Shown: positions 16,167 through 27,660, counted from the first letter of the stretch. The stretch: DNA of 36,937 nucleotides from Ruminococcus sp. (GCA_015066955.1 SVNJ01000002.1:1-36937); one strand, 5' to 3'. Numbers and translations are program-made. Notes: a model not told the origin generated them from the letters alone.

Positions 16167-17235
16167 TTTCAGCCGATGCCTCCTGTACCTTTGCAGGCTT
16201 ATCCATTTTATGCATGATGTGAATATCATCAGGCAGGAATGAAAGTCCGACAGAAGACCCCTTTTCAGCAGCCTGTGTGGACTGAACTATCCATTTGTAG
16301 TCATAAGCCTCAATAATCATTTCATAATGAACACCCTTGAATATTACTGACTCAACAATACCGCTGAGCTGTGCTTCTTCGGGAGCTACAAGTCTGATAT
16401 CCTCAGGACGGATTACCACATCAACAGGTGTATTTTCTCCGAAGCCCTTATCTACACACTCAAACTGACGTCCGCTGATTTCAACAAGCTTATCCTTAAC
16501 CATAAGACCGTTGAGAATGTTGCTTTCTCCGATAAAATCAGCTACAAAAGCATTTACGGGTTCATTGTATATATCTACGGGTGAGCCTATCTGCTGAATT
16601 ATTCCGCCATTCATTACTACAACGGTATCACTCATGGTAAGAGCTTCTTCCTGGTCATGAGTAACGTATATAAAGGTGATTTCAAGCTGCTCCTGAATAC
16701 GCTTGAGCTCTATCTGCATTTCCTTACGAAGCTTTAAGTCAAGTGCACCGAGAGGCTCATCAAGAAGAAGTACCTTAGGATGATTTACAAGTGCTCTTGC
16801 AATTGCTACTCGCTGCTGCTGTCCGCCTGAAAGTCTTGCTACGCTTCTTTTTTCGTATCCCATAAGGTTTACAAGCTTTAACATTTCGCCTACTCTTTTG
16901 GTAATTTCCTTTTCTGGAAGCTTCTGCACTCGAAGTCCGAATGCTATATTTTCATAAACGTTAAGATGCGGGAAAAGTGCATAACGCTGGAAAACTGTAT
17001 TTACATTTCTCTTATGCGGCGGAAGTCCGTTAATCTTCTTTCCGTCAAAGGTTACAGTACCGCTGTCAGGATTTATAAATCCGCCGATTATTCGGAGCGT
17101 TGTGGTTTTTCCGCAGCCCGAAGGTCCGAGAAGCGTTACAAACTGCTTGTCTCCGATATCAAGATTGATTCTGTCAAGGATTCGCTCACCGTCAAATTCT
17201 ACGATGATATCCTTTAAGGTTACTATATTACTCAT
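16156..17235 (-). CDS. potA: Spermidine/putrescine ABC transporter ATP-binding protein
   Basis: A 359-residue ATPase that powers polyamine import. Walker A is [10 protein letters not shown], the signature is [17 protein letters not shown], Walker B is [12 protein letters not shown], and the switch histidine lies in [10 protein letters not shown]; all are intact. The C-terminal 110 residues form the TOBE/OB regulatory domain ([11 protein letters not shown]). The start is moved from the track's 17280 to ATG 17235 ([10 protein letters not shown]), because the longer form would read through the promoter and operator region and the family starts here. GAGAGG lies about 12 bases upstream. It is the first gene of potABCD. 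Confidence 0.96.
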   Translation of the reverse strand: MSNIVTLKDIIVEFDGERILDRINLDIGDKQFVTLLGPSGCGKTTTLRIIGGFINPDSGTVTFDGKKINGLPPHKRNVNTVFQRYALFPHLNVYENIAFGLRVQKLPEKEITKRVGEMLKLVNLMGYEKRSVARLSGGQQQRVAIARALVNHPKVLLLDEPLGALDLKLRKEMQIELKRIQEQLEITFIYVTHDQEEALTMSDTVVVMNGGIIQQIGSPVDIYNEPVNAFVADFIGESNILNGLMVKDKLVEISGRQFECVDKGFGENTPVDVVIRPEDIRLVAPEEAQLSGIVESVIFKGVHYEMIIEAYDYKWIVQSTQAAEKGSSVGLSFLPDDIHIMHKMDKPAKVQEASAENEN

Positions 17236-17253
17236 AATAATTTGCGTCCTCTC

Positions 17254-17277
17254 TGTAAACAGGATGGTGTGTTTACA
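17254..17277. promoter_or_regulatory. Candidate operator or 5'-UTR hairpin of the pot operon
   Basis: A perfect inverted repeat TGTAAACA-N8-TGTTTACA lies between the potA -10 box and its ribosome site, about +4 to +27 relative to the predicted start of transcription. It could be a repressor site or, as RNA, an 8-base-pair stem with an 8-base loop. No regulator gene is adjacent. Confidence 0.6.
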
Positions 17278-17287
17278 CACACGTTAT

Positions 17288-17316
17288 ATTTTAATGTATA
17301 ATTATTCAAAAGTCAA
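17288..17316 (-). promoter_or_regulatory. potABCD promoter
   Basis: TTGACT (17316-17311), 17-base spacer, TAAAAT (17293-17288). The spacing is ideal and the -10 has one mismatch. The only other promoter-like element in this gap is none that I can see. Confidence 0.72.
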
Positions 17317-17360
17317 CAGATATCGTGAAATTATTCTGTAATATGTAAATATTTAAGAGA

Positions 17361-17392
17361 AAAAACAAAAAGCGTCCCGTAAAAGAGACGCT
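17361..17392 (-). terminator. tyrA terminator
   Basis: On the minus strand AGCGTCTC-TTTTAC-GGGACGCT forms a stem followed by TTTTGTTTTTT, eight bases beyond the tyrA stop. Confidence 0.9.
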
Positions 17393-17400
17393 GATAGTAT

Positions 17401-18255
17401 TCAGTTCGGCTGACCGAGTCGCTTTCTTAAATTGTCCTCTTTAAGGAGACGTCCCTCTCTTATAAGTACACGAAGCTTTCCTTCATCATTGTTGTGGAGT
17501 GCATCGCTGTATCTCTGAAGATTTCCGATAAGAGTGTCAAGCTCATAGATAAGATTTTCACGATTCTGAATAAAGAGGTCTGTCCACATTTTTTCATTCA
17601 TTGTCGCAATACGAGTCATATCCTGAAAGCTTCCTCCGCTGAATCCGCACTCGTATTCAAGCTCGGGACTTTTTACATAGGCACTTGATACTACATGCGC
17701 AAGCTGTGATGTATAAGCAATTACCTTGTCATGGTTATCGGGATGAGTTACAACAAGCTTGCCTGCACCGATTTCAAGTGCAAGATTTTTCAGAAGCTCT
17801 GTATTTTCGGGAGTGCTGTCTTCAAAGGGCGCTATAATGAAGTTTGCTCTTACAAAAAGGTCACTTGTGCTGTTTGCATAGCCTCCGACCTCTCTTCCTG
17901 CCATAGGGTGCATTCCGATATATTCCATGCCATTCTCAGCGGCAATATCTCTCAGTCTTCTTGAAAAATCGCCCTTGATTCCGCATGCATCAGTCACAAG
18001 GCTTACCTTGCCCTTCATCTTTTCTGCATTGCTGCGGAAAAATTCTTCAGAAGCTTCAGGGTAAAGACAGAGTATCACAATGTCGGTATCGTTGTAATCT
18101 CCGCTGAATGCATTATCAATACTTTTATCCGAAAGTGCGGCATTTACTACATCTGTATTTATATCGCACCCTGTCACGGTATGCTTTGTGTACTTCTTCA
18201 AAGCCTTGCAGATTGAGCCGCCGATAAGTCCGAGTCCTATTACGAGTATATTCAT
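17401..18255 (-). CDS. tyrA: Prephenate dehydrogenase
   Basis: A 284-residue NAD-dependent enzyme that turns prephenate into 4-hydroxyphenylpyruvate in tyrosine synthesis. The Rossmann motif VIGLGLIGGSICKAL opens the protein, and the catalytic-region signature YIGMHPMAGREVGGY is near residue 115. It stops at 284 residues and lacks the C-terminal ACT domain found in many Firmicute TyrA proteins, so direct allosteric control by tyrosine through ACT is not expected. It is monocistronic, with its own promoter and terminator, and no other aromatic-pathway genes are adjacent. AACAGGAAGGA precedes the ATG. Confidence 0.95.
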   Translation of the reverse strand: MNILVIGLGLIGGSICKALKKYTKHTVTGCDINTDVVNAALSDKSIDNAFSGDYNDTDIVILCLYPEASEEFFRSNAEKMKGKVSLVTDACGIKGDFSRRLRDIAAENGMEYIGMHPMAGREVGGYANSTSDLFVRANFIIAPFEDSTPENTELLKNLALEIGAGKLVVTHPDNHDKVIAYTSQLAHVVSSAYVKSPELEYECGFSGGSFQDMTRIATMNEKMWTDLFIQNRENLIYELDTLIGNLQRYSDALHNNDEGKLRVLIREGRLLKEDNLRKRLGQPN

Positions 18256-18297
18256 AATTTATCCTTCCTGTTTTTTGTTTTATTCTTACGCTTTTAT

Positions 18298-18326
18298 AGT
18301 ATACCACTTTAAATGATAAAAGTCAA
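18298..18326 (-). promoter_or_regulatory. tyrA promoter
   Basis: TTGACT (18326-18321), 17-base spacer, TATACT (18303-18298) preceded by TGG (extended -10 form). It is divergent from the serine-hydrolase promoter 45 bases away. Confidence 0.78.
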
Positions 18327-18369
18327 TAGTTTTTTATTGTTTTTTGTTTTATATATGTCCGGACGCTTA

Positions 18370-18397
18370 TTGACATTTTCGTTAATGATGATATAAT
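18370..18397 (+). promoter_or_regulatory. Promoter of the serine hydrolase gene
   Basis: TTGACA (18370-18375), 16-base spacer, TATAAT (18392-18397) with TGA immediately upstream. It faces away from the tyrA promoter in the shared 174-base gap. Confidence 0.8.
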
Positions 18398-18429
18398 AAT
18401 TAAAGTTTATAAAGTACGAGGTGATGCAG

Positions 18430-19590
18430 ATGCATGAAGCAATCGATAAAATCATAAATACTTCCATAGAATACGGATGTACAATCGGTGCAAATTGTAT
18501 GATACTCAAAGACGGAAAGGAAATATTTTCGGATTCTTACGGATTTGCCGACAAAGAAAATGGTATTCCGATGAAAAAAGATCACATATTCAGGCTTTTT
18601 TCCCTCTCAAAGCCTGTTACTGCCGCTGCTGCGATGATTCTCATTGACAGAGGTCTGCTTTCTGCCGACGACGCGGTTTCAGAATATCTTCCCGAATACG
18701 CTCAGCTTAATTATGTCGAAAATGATAAAATTCTTCCCTGTCCCGTTGAAATGAAAATTTCACATCTGCTCAATATGACTTCGGGACTTCCTTATGCCGA
18801 TAACTGGGGAATATCAGTAAGAGGTGCCGCAAGACTTTTTGACGATATCATATCGGGACAGAATTCGGGAAATGAGTTGACAACTGTTGAAATTGCCCGC
18901 AAGGCTGCTGATATTCCGCTGATGTTCAAACCCGGTGATAATTGGTATTATGGTATTTCTGCCGATATTATGGGGGCTGTTATTGAAATCATATCAGGTA
19001 TGAAGTACAGTGAATTCCTTAAAAAAAATATTTTCGAGCCTCTCGGTATGTACGATACAGGTTTTTATGTACCCGAAGAAAAGCGTGAACGTCTTTCTGC
19101 ACTATATGAGTGGAAAAATGATGCTATCACAAGAACTTATCAGAATTATCTCGGTCTGACCGACTACACAAAAGCTCCCGGATTTGAATCTGGCGGTGCC
19201 GGTCTTGTTTCTACCATTGAGGACTACTCAAAGTTTGCATGCATGCTTGCAGGCAGAGGCGAATTCAACGGTGTACGTCTTTTCAGCGAGGAAACTTTCA
19301 GTTATATGAACACACCTCAGCTCAGTGATAAACAGCTTACGGGAATGTGGGACAGACTTTCGGGTTATAATTACGGAAACTTCATGCGCATTCTCGTAAA
19401 TCCCGAATTATCACAGCTTAAAACAGTCAAGGGTGAATTCGGCTGGGACGGCTGGACAGGTACTTTTGTGGCTGCTGACCCCGAAAACAATATCGTATGC
19501 CTTTATTTCACGGAGATCTGCGGAGCAGGTACAACTCCTGAAGCCGCTGCTATCTGTGAGACTGTTTATAACAAGCTTGTCAGAAATTGA
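18430..19590 (+). CDS. Beta-lactamase-fold serine hydrolase (class C/esterase type)
   Basis: A 386-residue member of the beta-lactamase/transpeptidase-like (PF00144) family. The nucleophile motif is SLSK (S58 to K61), the second motif is in NWYYGISADIMG (YGI in place of the class C YxN, as in esterase EstB-like members), and the C-terminal GWDGWTGTFVAADP region replaces KTG. No signal peptide is visible, so it is probably cytoplasmic; an esterase or D-amino-acid peptidase role is more likely than antibiotic resistance. The start is taken at ATG 18430, eight bases after GAGG; the track's GTG at 18421 overlaps that ribosome site. It is monocistronic or shares a transcript with the amidase 66 bases downstream. 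Confidence 0.9.
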   Translation: MHEAIDKIINTSIEYGCTIGANCMILKDGKEIFSDSYGFADKENGIPMKKDHIFRLFSLSKPVTAAAAMILIDRGLLSADDAVSEYLPEYAQLNYVENDKILPCPVEMKISHLLNMTSGLPYADNWGISVRGAARLFDDIISGQNSGNELTTVEIARKAADIPLMFKPGDNWYYGISADIMGAVIEIISGMKYSEFLKKNIFEPLGMYDTGFYVPEEKRERLSALYEWKNDAITRTYQNYLGLTDYTKAPGFESGGAGLVSTIEDYSKFACMLAGRGEFNGVRLFSEETFSYMNTPQLSDKQLTGMWDRLSGYNYGNFMRILVNPELSQLKTVKGEFGWDGWTGTFVAADPENNIVCLYFTEICGAGTTPEAAAICETVYNKLVRN

Positions 19591-19592
19591 CC

Positions 19593-19639
19593 TTTAACAC
19601 GGCTTTGGCATAGTATATAATGAGAGTCTGTGCAGACTC
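19593..19639 (+). promoter_or_regulatory. Candidate promoter and 5'-UTR hairpin of the amidase gene
   Basis: TATAAT at 19616-19621 has a weak TTTAAC 17 bases upstream. Directly after it, GAGTCTG-TG-CAGACTC (19624-19639) is a perfect 7-base inverted repeat covering the expected transcription start, just ahead of the AAAGGAG ribosome site. It may be an operator or a leader hairpin. Confidence 0.5.
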
Positions 19640-19656
19640 CCGAAAGGAGTATTTCT

Positions 19657-20394
19657 ATGCCTAAAGTATTTTTAAGTCCGTCAACGCAGGAGTTCAACCC
19701 TTACGTTACAGGCGGAAATGAAGAGCTGTATATGAATCTGCTTGCCGACCGAATGGAGCCTTATCTGCGTTCAAGCGGTATTCAGTATGTCCGCAATAAC
19801 CGTTCAAAAACCGCCGCAGGTGCAATCGCCGATTCAAATTCAGCTTATTATGATGTTCACCTTGCTCTGCATTCCAATGCCGCACCCGAATTTCTTTCAG
19901 GTAAGCTCAGGGGAATTGACATTTATTTTTATCCGAACAGTCAGAGCAGTGAACGTCTTGCGAATATTATCGCTAACAATCTGAAAAGCATTTACCCCAT
20001 TCCCGAAAAATCAAATGCTGTTCCCACAACCGCACTTGGCGAAGTTACCCGCACAAAAGCTACAGCTGTTTTGTGTGAGCTTTGCTATCATGATAACTAC
20101 GCCGACGAAGCGTGGCTGAAAAATAATCTCAACGAAATTGCAAAGAATCTCGTGCAGTCACTCTGTGATTACTTCGGTATTCCATTTATTCTGCCGACAG
20201 CAATCAGATGGGGTACGGTCAATACAGATGGCTCGGGACTAAACATCAGAAGTTACCCATCTGCAGGCTCTGCCGTAATCGGTTCAATACCAAACGGTGC
20301 AACTGTCATGATTAACGGCGAAACCAACGGATGGTATGTTATAAGCTATAACGGTATAATCGGTTATTCAAGCAGTGAATTTATAGATGTTTAA
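19657..20394 (+). CDS. N-acetylmuramoyl-L-alanine amidase-like protein with SH3 domain
   Basis: A 245-residue two-domain cell-wall protein. Residues 1-175 are Amidase_3-like: KVFLSPSTQEFNPY at the start, NEELYMNLLADRMEPYLRSSG, HLALHSNAAP with a zinc-type His, and VLCELCYHDN with the catalytic Glu. The first zinc-ligand position looks changed, as the opening reads STQEFN and has no His. Residues 190-245 are an SH3b domain (GSGLNIRSYPSAGSAVIGSI ... GYSSSEFI). There is no signal peptide, so release would need mother-cell lysis, a holin-like route or another exporter, as for some sporulation autolysins. The start is ATG 19657 after AAAGGAG, not the track's 19630. Confidence 0.88.
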   Translation: MPKVFLSPSTQEFNPYVTGGNEELYMNLLADRMEPYLRSSGIQYVRNNRSKTAAGAIADSNSAYYDVHLALHSNAAPEFLSGKLRGIDIYFYPNSQSSERLANIIANNLKSIYPIPEKSNAVPTTALGEVTRTKATAVLCELCYHDNYADEAWLKNNLNEIAKNLVQSLCDYFGIPFILPTAIRWGTVNTDGSGLNIRSYPSAGSAVIGSIPNGATVMINGETNGWYVISYNGIIGYSSSEFIDV

Positions 20395-20400
20395 GCTTTT

Positions 20401-20431
20401 GCCGTACAGTTTTCCGCTGTACGGCATTTTA
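20401..20431 (+). terminator. Terminator after the amidase gene
   Basis: GCCGTACAG-TTTTCCG-CTGTACGGC is a perfect 9-base-pair stem followed by ATTTTA, a short U-tract. Confidence 0.8.
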
Positions 20432-20485
20432 CGGAAGAACACGACAATTATTCTATAATTTTTATGCCAAAAAGCAAGAGGTGTA

Positions 20486-20514
20486 TTGACTTTTCTCTTC
20501 ATTTAAATTATAAT
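20486..20514 (+). promoter_or_regulatory. carB promoter P1
   Basis: TTGACT (20486-20491), 17-base spacer, TATAAT (20509-20514). Transcription from here would give a leader of about 160 bases before carB. Confidence 0.72.
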
Positions 20515-20584
20515 AATACGAAGGATTTAAAGAATACTGCCGAATATTTATTAAATCCACAGTGTTCATTCAGAAAAAAACAAC

Positions 20585-20665
20585 AATTTTCAAAAAATTT
20601 TCAAAAGGGTATTTCCTTTTACCGCAAAATGTGTTATAATAGTAAAGATAGCATATTTCAAATAT
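20585..20665 (+). promoter_or_regulatory. Possible second carB promoter with UP-like element and small palindrome
   Basis: TATAAT at 20635-20640 has only a weak -35 (TTTCCT at 17 bases), but the -40 to -60 zone holds a tandem AATTTTCAAAA repeat like an UP element. ATATTTCAAATAT (20653-20665), a 13-base palindrome, sits in the short leader. I find no PyrR-binding loop or attenuator in this region. Confidence 0.45.
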
Positions 20666-20684
20666 ACTAAGGGAGATGTTTTTA

Positions 20685-23897
<3,213 letters not shown>

Positions 23898-23922
23898 TAA
23901 GTAAACAATAAATTATACCAGA

Positions 23923-23960
23923 CCGCCCTTGACTTTATGTTAAGGGCGGCTGTTCTATTT
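23923..23960 (+). terminator. carB terminator
   Basis: CCGCCCTTGAC-TTTAT-GTTAAGGGCGG forms a long GC-rich stem, followed by the imperfect U-tract CTGTTCTATTT. Confidence 0.83.
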
Positions 23961-23965
23961 AAAGA

Positions 23966-23994
23966 TTGATTTTTTCGAATCTATATGCTATAAT
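23966..23994 (+). promoter_or_regulatory. Promoter of the GNAT-HAD pair
   Basis: TTGATT (23966-23971), 17-base spacer, TATAAT (23989-23994) with TGC upstream (extended -10). Confidence 0.75.
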
Positions 23995-24030
23995 CAAACA
24001 TGTAAACGATTTTTACGAAAGGGGTTTACT

Positions 24031-24465
24031 ATGGTTAGAGAAATACAAAAGGATGAACTTCATTCTCTGCTTGAACTTTATACTCATTTACACGAAATTA
24101 GAATACCCGAGAACAACGAACACTTAGTTAATACATGGGAAACAATCTCCAACGACCCGAATCATCATATTATTGTCTGTGAAGTTGAAGGTAAAATTGT
24201 TTCTTCATGTGTATGCGTAATCATCCCGAATCTTACAAGGAACGTTCGCCCTTATGCTTTTGTTGAGAATGTTGTTACTCACGCTGATTTCAGAGGTAAA
24301 GGCTATGCAACAGCCTGCCTTAATTTCGCAAAAGAGCTTTCAATAAAAGCTGATTGCTATAAAATGATGCTTCTCACTGGTTCAAAAAGTGAAAAAACAT
24401 TGGATTTTTACAGGAATTCAGGATACAATTCAAGTGATAAAACAGCTTTTATTCAGTGGCTTTAA
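24031..24465 (+). CDS. GNAT family N-acetyltransferase
   Basis: A 144-residue acetyltransferase of the GNAT fold, moving acetyl from acetyl-CoA to an unknown amine. The acetyl-CoA loop is in THADFRGKGYATACLNFA (R-G-K-G-Y-A), and the C-terminal MLLTGSKSEKTLDFYRNSGY is the usual beta6-alpha4 region. AAAGGGG precedes the ATG. The HAD phosphatase gene starts 15 bases after its stop, so they are co-transcribed. The pair uses more A/T-ending codons than carB and may be newer to this place. The substrate cannot be inferred. Confidence 0.9.
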   Translation: MVREIQKDELHSLLELYTHLHEIRIPENNEHLVNTWETISNDPNHHIIVCEVEGKIVSSCVCVIIPNLTRNVRPYAFVENVVTHADFRGKGYATACLNFAKELSIKADCYKMMLLTGSKSEKTLDFYRNSGYNSSDKTAFIQWL

Positions 24466-24480
24466 GGAGGTACGAAAACT

Positions 24481-25110
24481 ATGAAAAGCGGGATTATTTT
24501 TGACTTGGATGGGACACTATGGAATACCTCCGAACAAGTTGTACCTGCGTGGAACATTGTATTAACCAAGCATAAGCAGAAAAACATTACAAACTATGAT
24601 ATGAATGGATTTATGGGAAAAACACTGGATACAATTTCACAGTTAATGCTGCCGCATTTACCGCATAAACAAGCTATGGATATTCTTTACGAATGCTGCA
24701 ATGAAGAACAAGTTTATTTATCTCAACATGGCGGCACATTATATCCTGATTTAGAAAAAACATTGCATAAATTATCTGAAACTTACCAGTTGTTTATTGT
24801 TAGTAATTGTCAATCCGGTTATTTGGACGCTTTCTTTACCGCTCATAAACTTAAAGACTATTTTCTTGATTATGAATGTAACGGAAACACCGGTTTACCA
24901 AAGTCTGAGAATATAAAACTGGTTGTCAGCAGAAATAACTTAGAATATGCTGTTTATGTAGGCGATACAGAACTTGATATGGAATCTGCGATTGCTGCTG
25001 GGGTGCCGTTTATATTTGCTAAATATGGATTCGGAAATATTGATAATACGACATATAATATAGATTCTATCTCCGACTTGACTGCTTTGGACATGATAAA
25101 TATTAAATAG
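24481..25110 (+). CDS. HAD-family hydrolase (phosphoglycolate-phosphatase-like)
   Basis: A 209-residue haloacid-dehalogenase-type phosphatase, subfamily IA by its helical cap between motifs I and II. Motif I is IIFDLDGTLWNT, motif II LFIVSNCQSGY, motif III Lys in GLPKSENIK, and motif IV VYVGDTELDMESAIAAG; all catalytic residues are present. It probably dephosphorylates a small phosphorylated metabolite; the exact substrate is unknown. AAGGAGGTACGAAAACT precedes the ATG. Leu TTA and other A/T-ending codons are frequent, as in the preceding GNAT gene and unlike the flanking carB and symporter genes. Confidence 0.92.
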   Translation: MKSGIIFDLDGTLWNTSEQVVPAWNIVLTKHKQKNITNYDMNGFMGKTLDTISQLMLPHLPHKQAMDILYECCNEEQVYLSQHGGTLYPDLEKTLHKLSETYQLFIVSNCQSGYLDAFFTAHKLKDYFLDYECNGNTGLPKSENIKLVVSRNNLEYAVYVGDTELDMESAIAAGVPFIFAKYGFGNIDNTTYNIDSISDLTALDMINIK

Positions 25111-25135
25111 ATTGTAAAACATTTAATTTTAACTA

Positions 25136-25173
25136 AACAACCTGAGGACTATAATTGCCCTTAGGTTGTTTTA
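25136..25173 (+). terminator. Terminator of the GNAT-HAD pair
   Basis: AACAACCTGAGG pairs with CCTTAGGTTGTT, with one G-T wobble, followed by TT and a short mixed tail. Confidence 0.85.
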
Positions 25174-25239
25174 GATTGCATTCGTTTCTCACAGAAAATT
25201 TTTCTTGCAAAAAATCTAAATATTTTATAGCGACAACTA

Positions 25240-25268
25240 TTGACATTCTTTTCAAATTGTAGTATAAT
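25240..25268 (+). promoter_or_regulatory. Promoter of the sodium:solute symporter gene
   Basis: Perfect TTGACA (25240-25245), 17-base spacer, perfect TATAAT (25263-25268). The leader to the ATG is about 65 bases, with no clear structure seen. Confidence 0.85.
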
Positions 25269-25339
25269 ACAAAAGGACTTTCACTTTATCAATTTAAAGC
25301 TTTATACATTTAAACTGTAAAGCAGAACGGAGAATTAAA

Positions 25340-26908
25340 ATGACAGCTACAACAGCAACATTGATTATTCTTGTAGTGTACATTGCCATTATGATTTCAA
25401 TCGGCTTCTACACTTCAAGAAAAACAAAATCCGCTGAAGATTTCATGCTCGGCGGCAGAAGCGTCGGAGGATGGCTGACCGCTTTTTCATACGGCACAAC
25501 TTACTTTTCAGCTGTAGTATTCATCGGCTATGCAGGACAATTCGGATGGAGCTATGGTGTTTCTGCAGCATGGATTGGTATCGGTAATGCACTGCTCGGA
25601 AGTATGCTTCCTTGGCTTATTCTCGGCCGCCGTACCCGTCTTATGACTAATCAGATTCAGGCTAAGACGATGCCTGATTACTTTGGAAAACGTTTCGGCT
25701 CAAATAAACTTAAAACTGTTGCTGCAGCTGTAGTTTTCATATTCCTTATCCCATACACTGCATCAGTTTACAATGGTCTTTCACGTCTTTTCGGTATGGT
25801 CTTTGATTTAGGCGATAACGGTTACGTGTATATTATCATCGCTATGGCTGTTCTTTCAGCTATATATGTTATTCTTGGCGGATACTCCGCTACAGCTCTC
25901 AACGATTTCTTCCAGGGTATGATTATGCTTGTGGGTATTATCACCGTTGTTTTGTGCACTCTCAACGGCAAGGGCGGATTCTCCAGTGCGGTTGAACAGC
26001 TTGCTGAAATCGAAGGTCAGAAGGGACTTGGTTCACTTTTCGGTCCTGACCCTGTTAATCTCTTCGGCGTTGTAATACTTACATCAATCGGAACATGGGG
26101 CCTTCCTCAGATGGTTCAGAAGTTCTACGCTATCAAGAATGAACAGGCTATTGTCAAGGGCACAATTATCTCTACAATCTTCGCTTTTGTTGTTGCAGGC
26201 GGTTCTTACTTCATGGGTGGATTCCTCAGACTTTACTGTACTACTGATGCATCAGACACTTCAAAAGCATTCATTGATACAGTAAACGGCAAACCTGTTT
26301 TCGATAATATGGTTCCTGCTCTTCTTGATTCTGCTCTCCCCGATATGCTTATCGGTCTTGTAGTGGTGCTTGTTCTTTCTGCTTCACTCTCTACACTTTC
26401 CTCGCTTGTTCTCACTTCAAGTTCAACTCTCACAAACGACCTTATCAAGCCAAGAGTGAAGAATTTTACTGATAAAAATCAAATGATTGTAATGCGTGTT
26501 CTTATCGCTGTATTCCTTTTCATATCTGTATTTATTGCATGCAATAAGAATGCCTCAATTTCAACTCTCATGTCCTACTCATGGGGTGCACTTTCAGGCT
26601 CATTCTTAGGACCCTTTATGTGGGGACTTTTCTCAAAGAAAACCACAAAGGTTGCCTGTGTCACAAGCTTCTGCACCGGTGTTGGTATTACACTTACTCA
26701 CATGCTGCTCTTTAGTTTCAATATCGAAGCATTCAGCGGTATCAAGCAGGCTGTTGTTGATATGAACCTTTCATTCAACCTTCTCTCTCCAATCAATGCA
26801 GGTGCATTTGCAATGCTCATATCGATAATTGAAGTGCCGATTATCAGCATGTTCACAAAGAAACCAGATGCAAAGATTGTTGATTATGCATTCGAGTGCC
26901 TTAAATAA
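25340..26908 (+). CDS. Sodium:solute symporter family transporter
   Basis: A 522-residue integral membrane protein of the SSS family, importing a solute with sodium. It opens with a helix and the family hallmark TSRKTKSAEDFMLGGRSVGGW, and the core includes VILGGYSATALNDFFQGMIM and LSTLSSLVLTSSSTLTNDL, the latter the region of helix 8 that binds sodium in this family. About 13 helices are expected. Solute identity (proline, sugar, pantothenate or another) cannot be assigned from these motifs alone. It is monocistronic, with a strong promoter; AACGGAGAA precedes the ATG. Confidence 0.93.
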   Translation: MTATTATLIILVVYIAIMISIGFYTSRKTKSAEDFMLGGRSVGGWLTAFSYGTTYFSAVVFIGYAGQFGWSYGVSAAWIGIGNALLGSMLPWLILGRRTRLMTNQIQAKTMPDYFGKRFGSNKLKTVAAAVVFIFLIPYTASVYNGLSRLFGMVFDLGDNGYVYIIIAMAVLSAIYVILGGYSATALNDFFQGMIMLVGIITVVLCTLNGKGGFSSAVEQLAEIEGQKGLGSLFGPDPVNLFGVVILTSIGTWGLPQMVQKFYAIKNEQAIVKGTIISTIFAFVVAGGSYFMGGFLRLYCTTDASDTSKAFIDTVNGKPVFDNMVPALLDSALPDMLIGLVVVLVLSASLSTLSSLVLTSSSTLTNDLIKPRVKNFTDKNQMIVMRVLIAVFLFISVFIACNKNASISTLMSYSWGALSGSFLGPFMWGLFSKKTTKVACVTSFCTGVGITLTHMLLFSFNIEAFSGIKQAVVDMNLSFNLLSPINAGAFAMLISIIEVPIISMFTKKPDAKIVDYAFECLK

Positions 26909-26912
26909 GATT

Positions 26913-26953
26913 AAAGCACGGATTTGAATATAATTTCAAATCCGTGCTTTTTT
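26913..26953 (+). terminator. Shared terminator between symporter and yunB
   Basis: AAAGCACGGATTTGAA...TTCAAATCCGTGCTTT is a near-perfect long stem, followed by TTTTTT on the plus strand. The T-rich end overlaps the stop of yunB, which converges on it, so the hairpin probably serves both directions. Confidence 0.93.
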
Positions 26954-27596
26954 ATGTAAGCTTAAACGAATTATCAGGAACATCACCAACAATTACATTT
27001 TCAGCAAGCAGAAATTCAAAGCTTGTTTTCGTTTCAAAAGTGTAAAGTGGAATTGATGAGTTAATGTCAGCTGTGACATTAACAGAAATTCTGTGGCAGG
27101 TCTGATTTATTCCCGCAGATTCAAAATTGCTCGTCAGCTTTACTGTTGCGTCCCGTGCAGGACATATCCGCAGATTAATATGAGGACCCTTTCCTGCAAG
27201 CATATGTGAGCTTGTAAGCGACCCGAGAGGTATTTCAGCTGAACTGTCACCGTTTTTTTCAAATTCGGAATTTATCAGCAGTGTAAGCTCTGACTGTACC
27301 TTATTTATGTTATAAGTAACCGATTCTATTGAGACTGCACTTCCCTCTTCATCATATAGTACAGCTGCAAAATCATTGTAGGTATATTGATTTTCACTCA
27401 GATATTCCGCAACAGCTGAGCTTATGATTTCATTCGCTGTTATTTTTGAATATTGCTCAGCCTGTATTGCTGCAACAGGCTGAACCGCACTGTCGATTTT
27501 CATAAACGCCGCAATGATAAGTATAATTATGACTGTAAGTACCGCCATGCCCGCCCTTGCACGCAGTGTAAGCCTGCTTCTTCTGCGTTTTTTCAT
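26952..27596 (-). CDS. yunB: Sporulation protein YunB
   Basis: A 214-residue YunB-family protein. A basic start (MKKRRRSRLTLRARAG) leads into one transmembrane helix (about 17-32), followed by the family's extracytoplasmic domain with IQAEQYSKITANEIISSAVAEYL and the IPLGSLTSSHMLAGKGPHINL signature. In Bacillus subtilis yunB is transcribed by the mother-cell sigma factor and is needed for proper spore formation; its biochemical role is unknown. Its presence places the organism in a spore-forming lineage. AGGAGTGATACA precedes the ATG. I found no convincing sigma-E promoter by eye. Confidence 0.93.
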   Translation of the reverse strand: MKKRRRSRLTLRARAGMAVLTVIIILIIAAFMKIDSAVQPVAAIQAEQYSKITANEIISSAVAEYLSENQYTYNDFAAVLYDEEGSAVSIESVTYNINKVQSELTLLINSEFEKNGDSSAEIPLGSLTSSHMLAGKGPHINLRICPARDATVKLTSNFESAGINQTCHRISVNVTADINSSIPLYTFETKTSFEFLLAENVIVGDVPDNSFKLT

Positions 27597-27660
27597 TGTA
27601 TCACTCCTCTGCGGATAACATGTTCACATTATTATATTCAGCTTTCAGGAAAATTGTGAC

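Noticed and set aside
20464-20670. 68-residue ORF upstream of carB
   Set aside because: It runs across the carB promoter elements, has no ribosome site, and its composition is that of AT-rich non-coding DNA.
20515-20684. PyrR-type attenuator or riboswitch in the carB leader
   Set aside because: No terminator hairpin and no recognisable PyrR-binding loop could be drawn.
27597-27660. Possible sigma-E promoter before yunB (GAATATA ... CATGTTAT)
   Set aside because: The two boxes are only about ten bases apart, too short for sigma-E, and the -10 match is poor.
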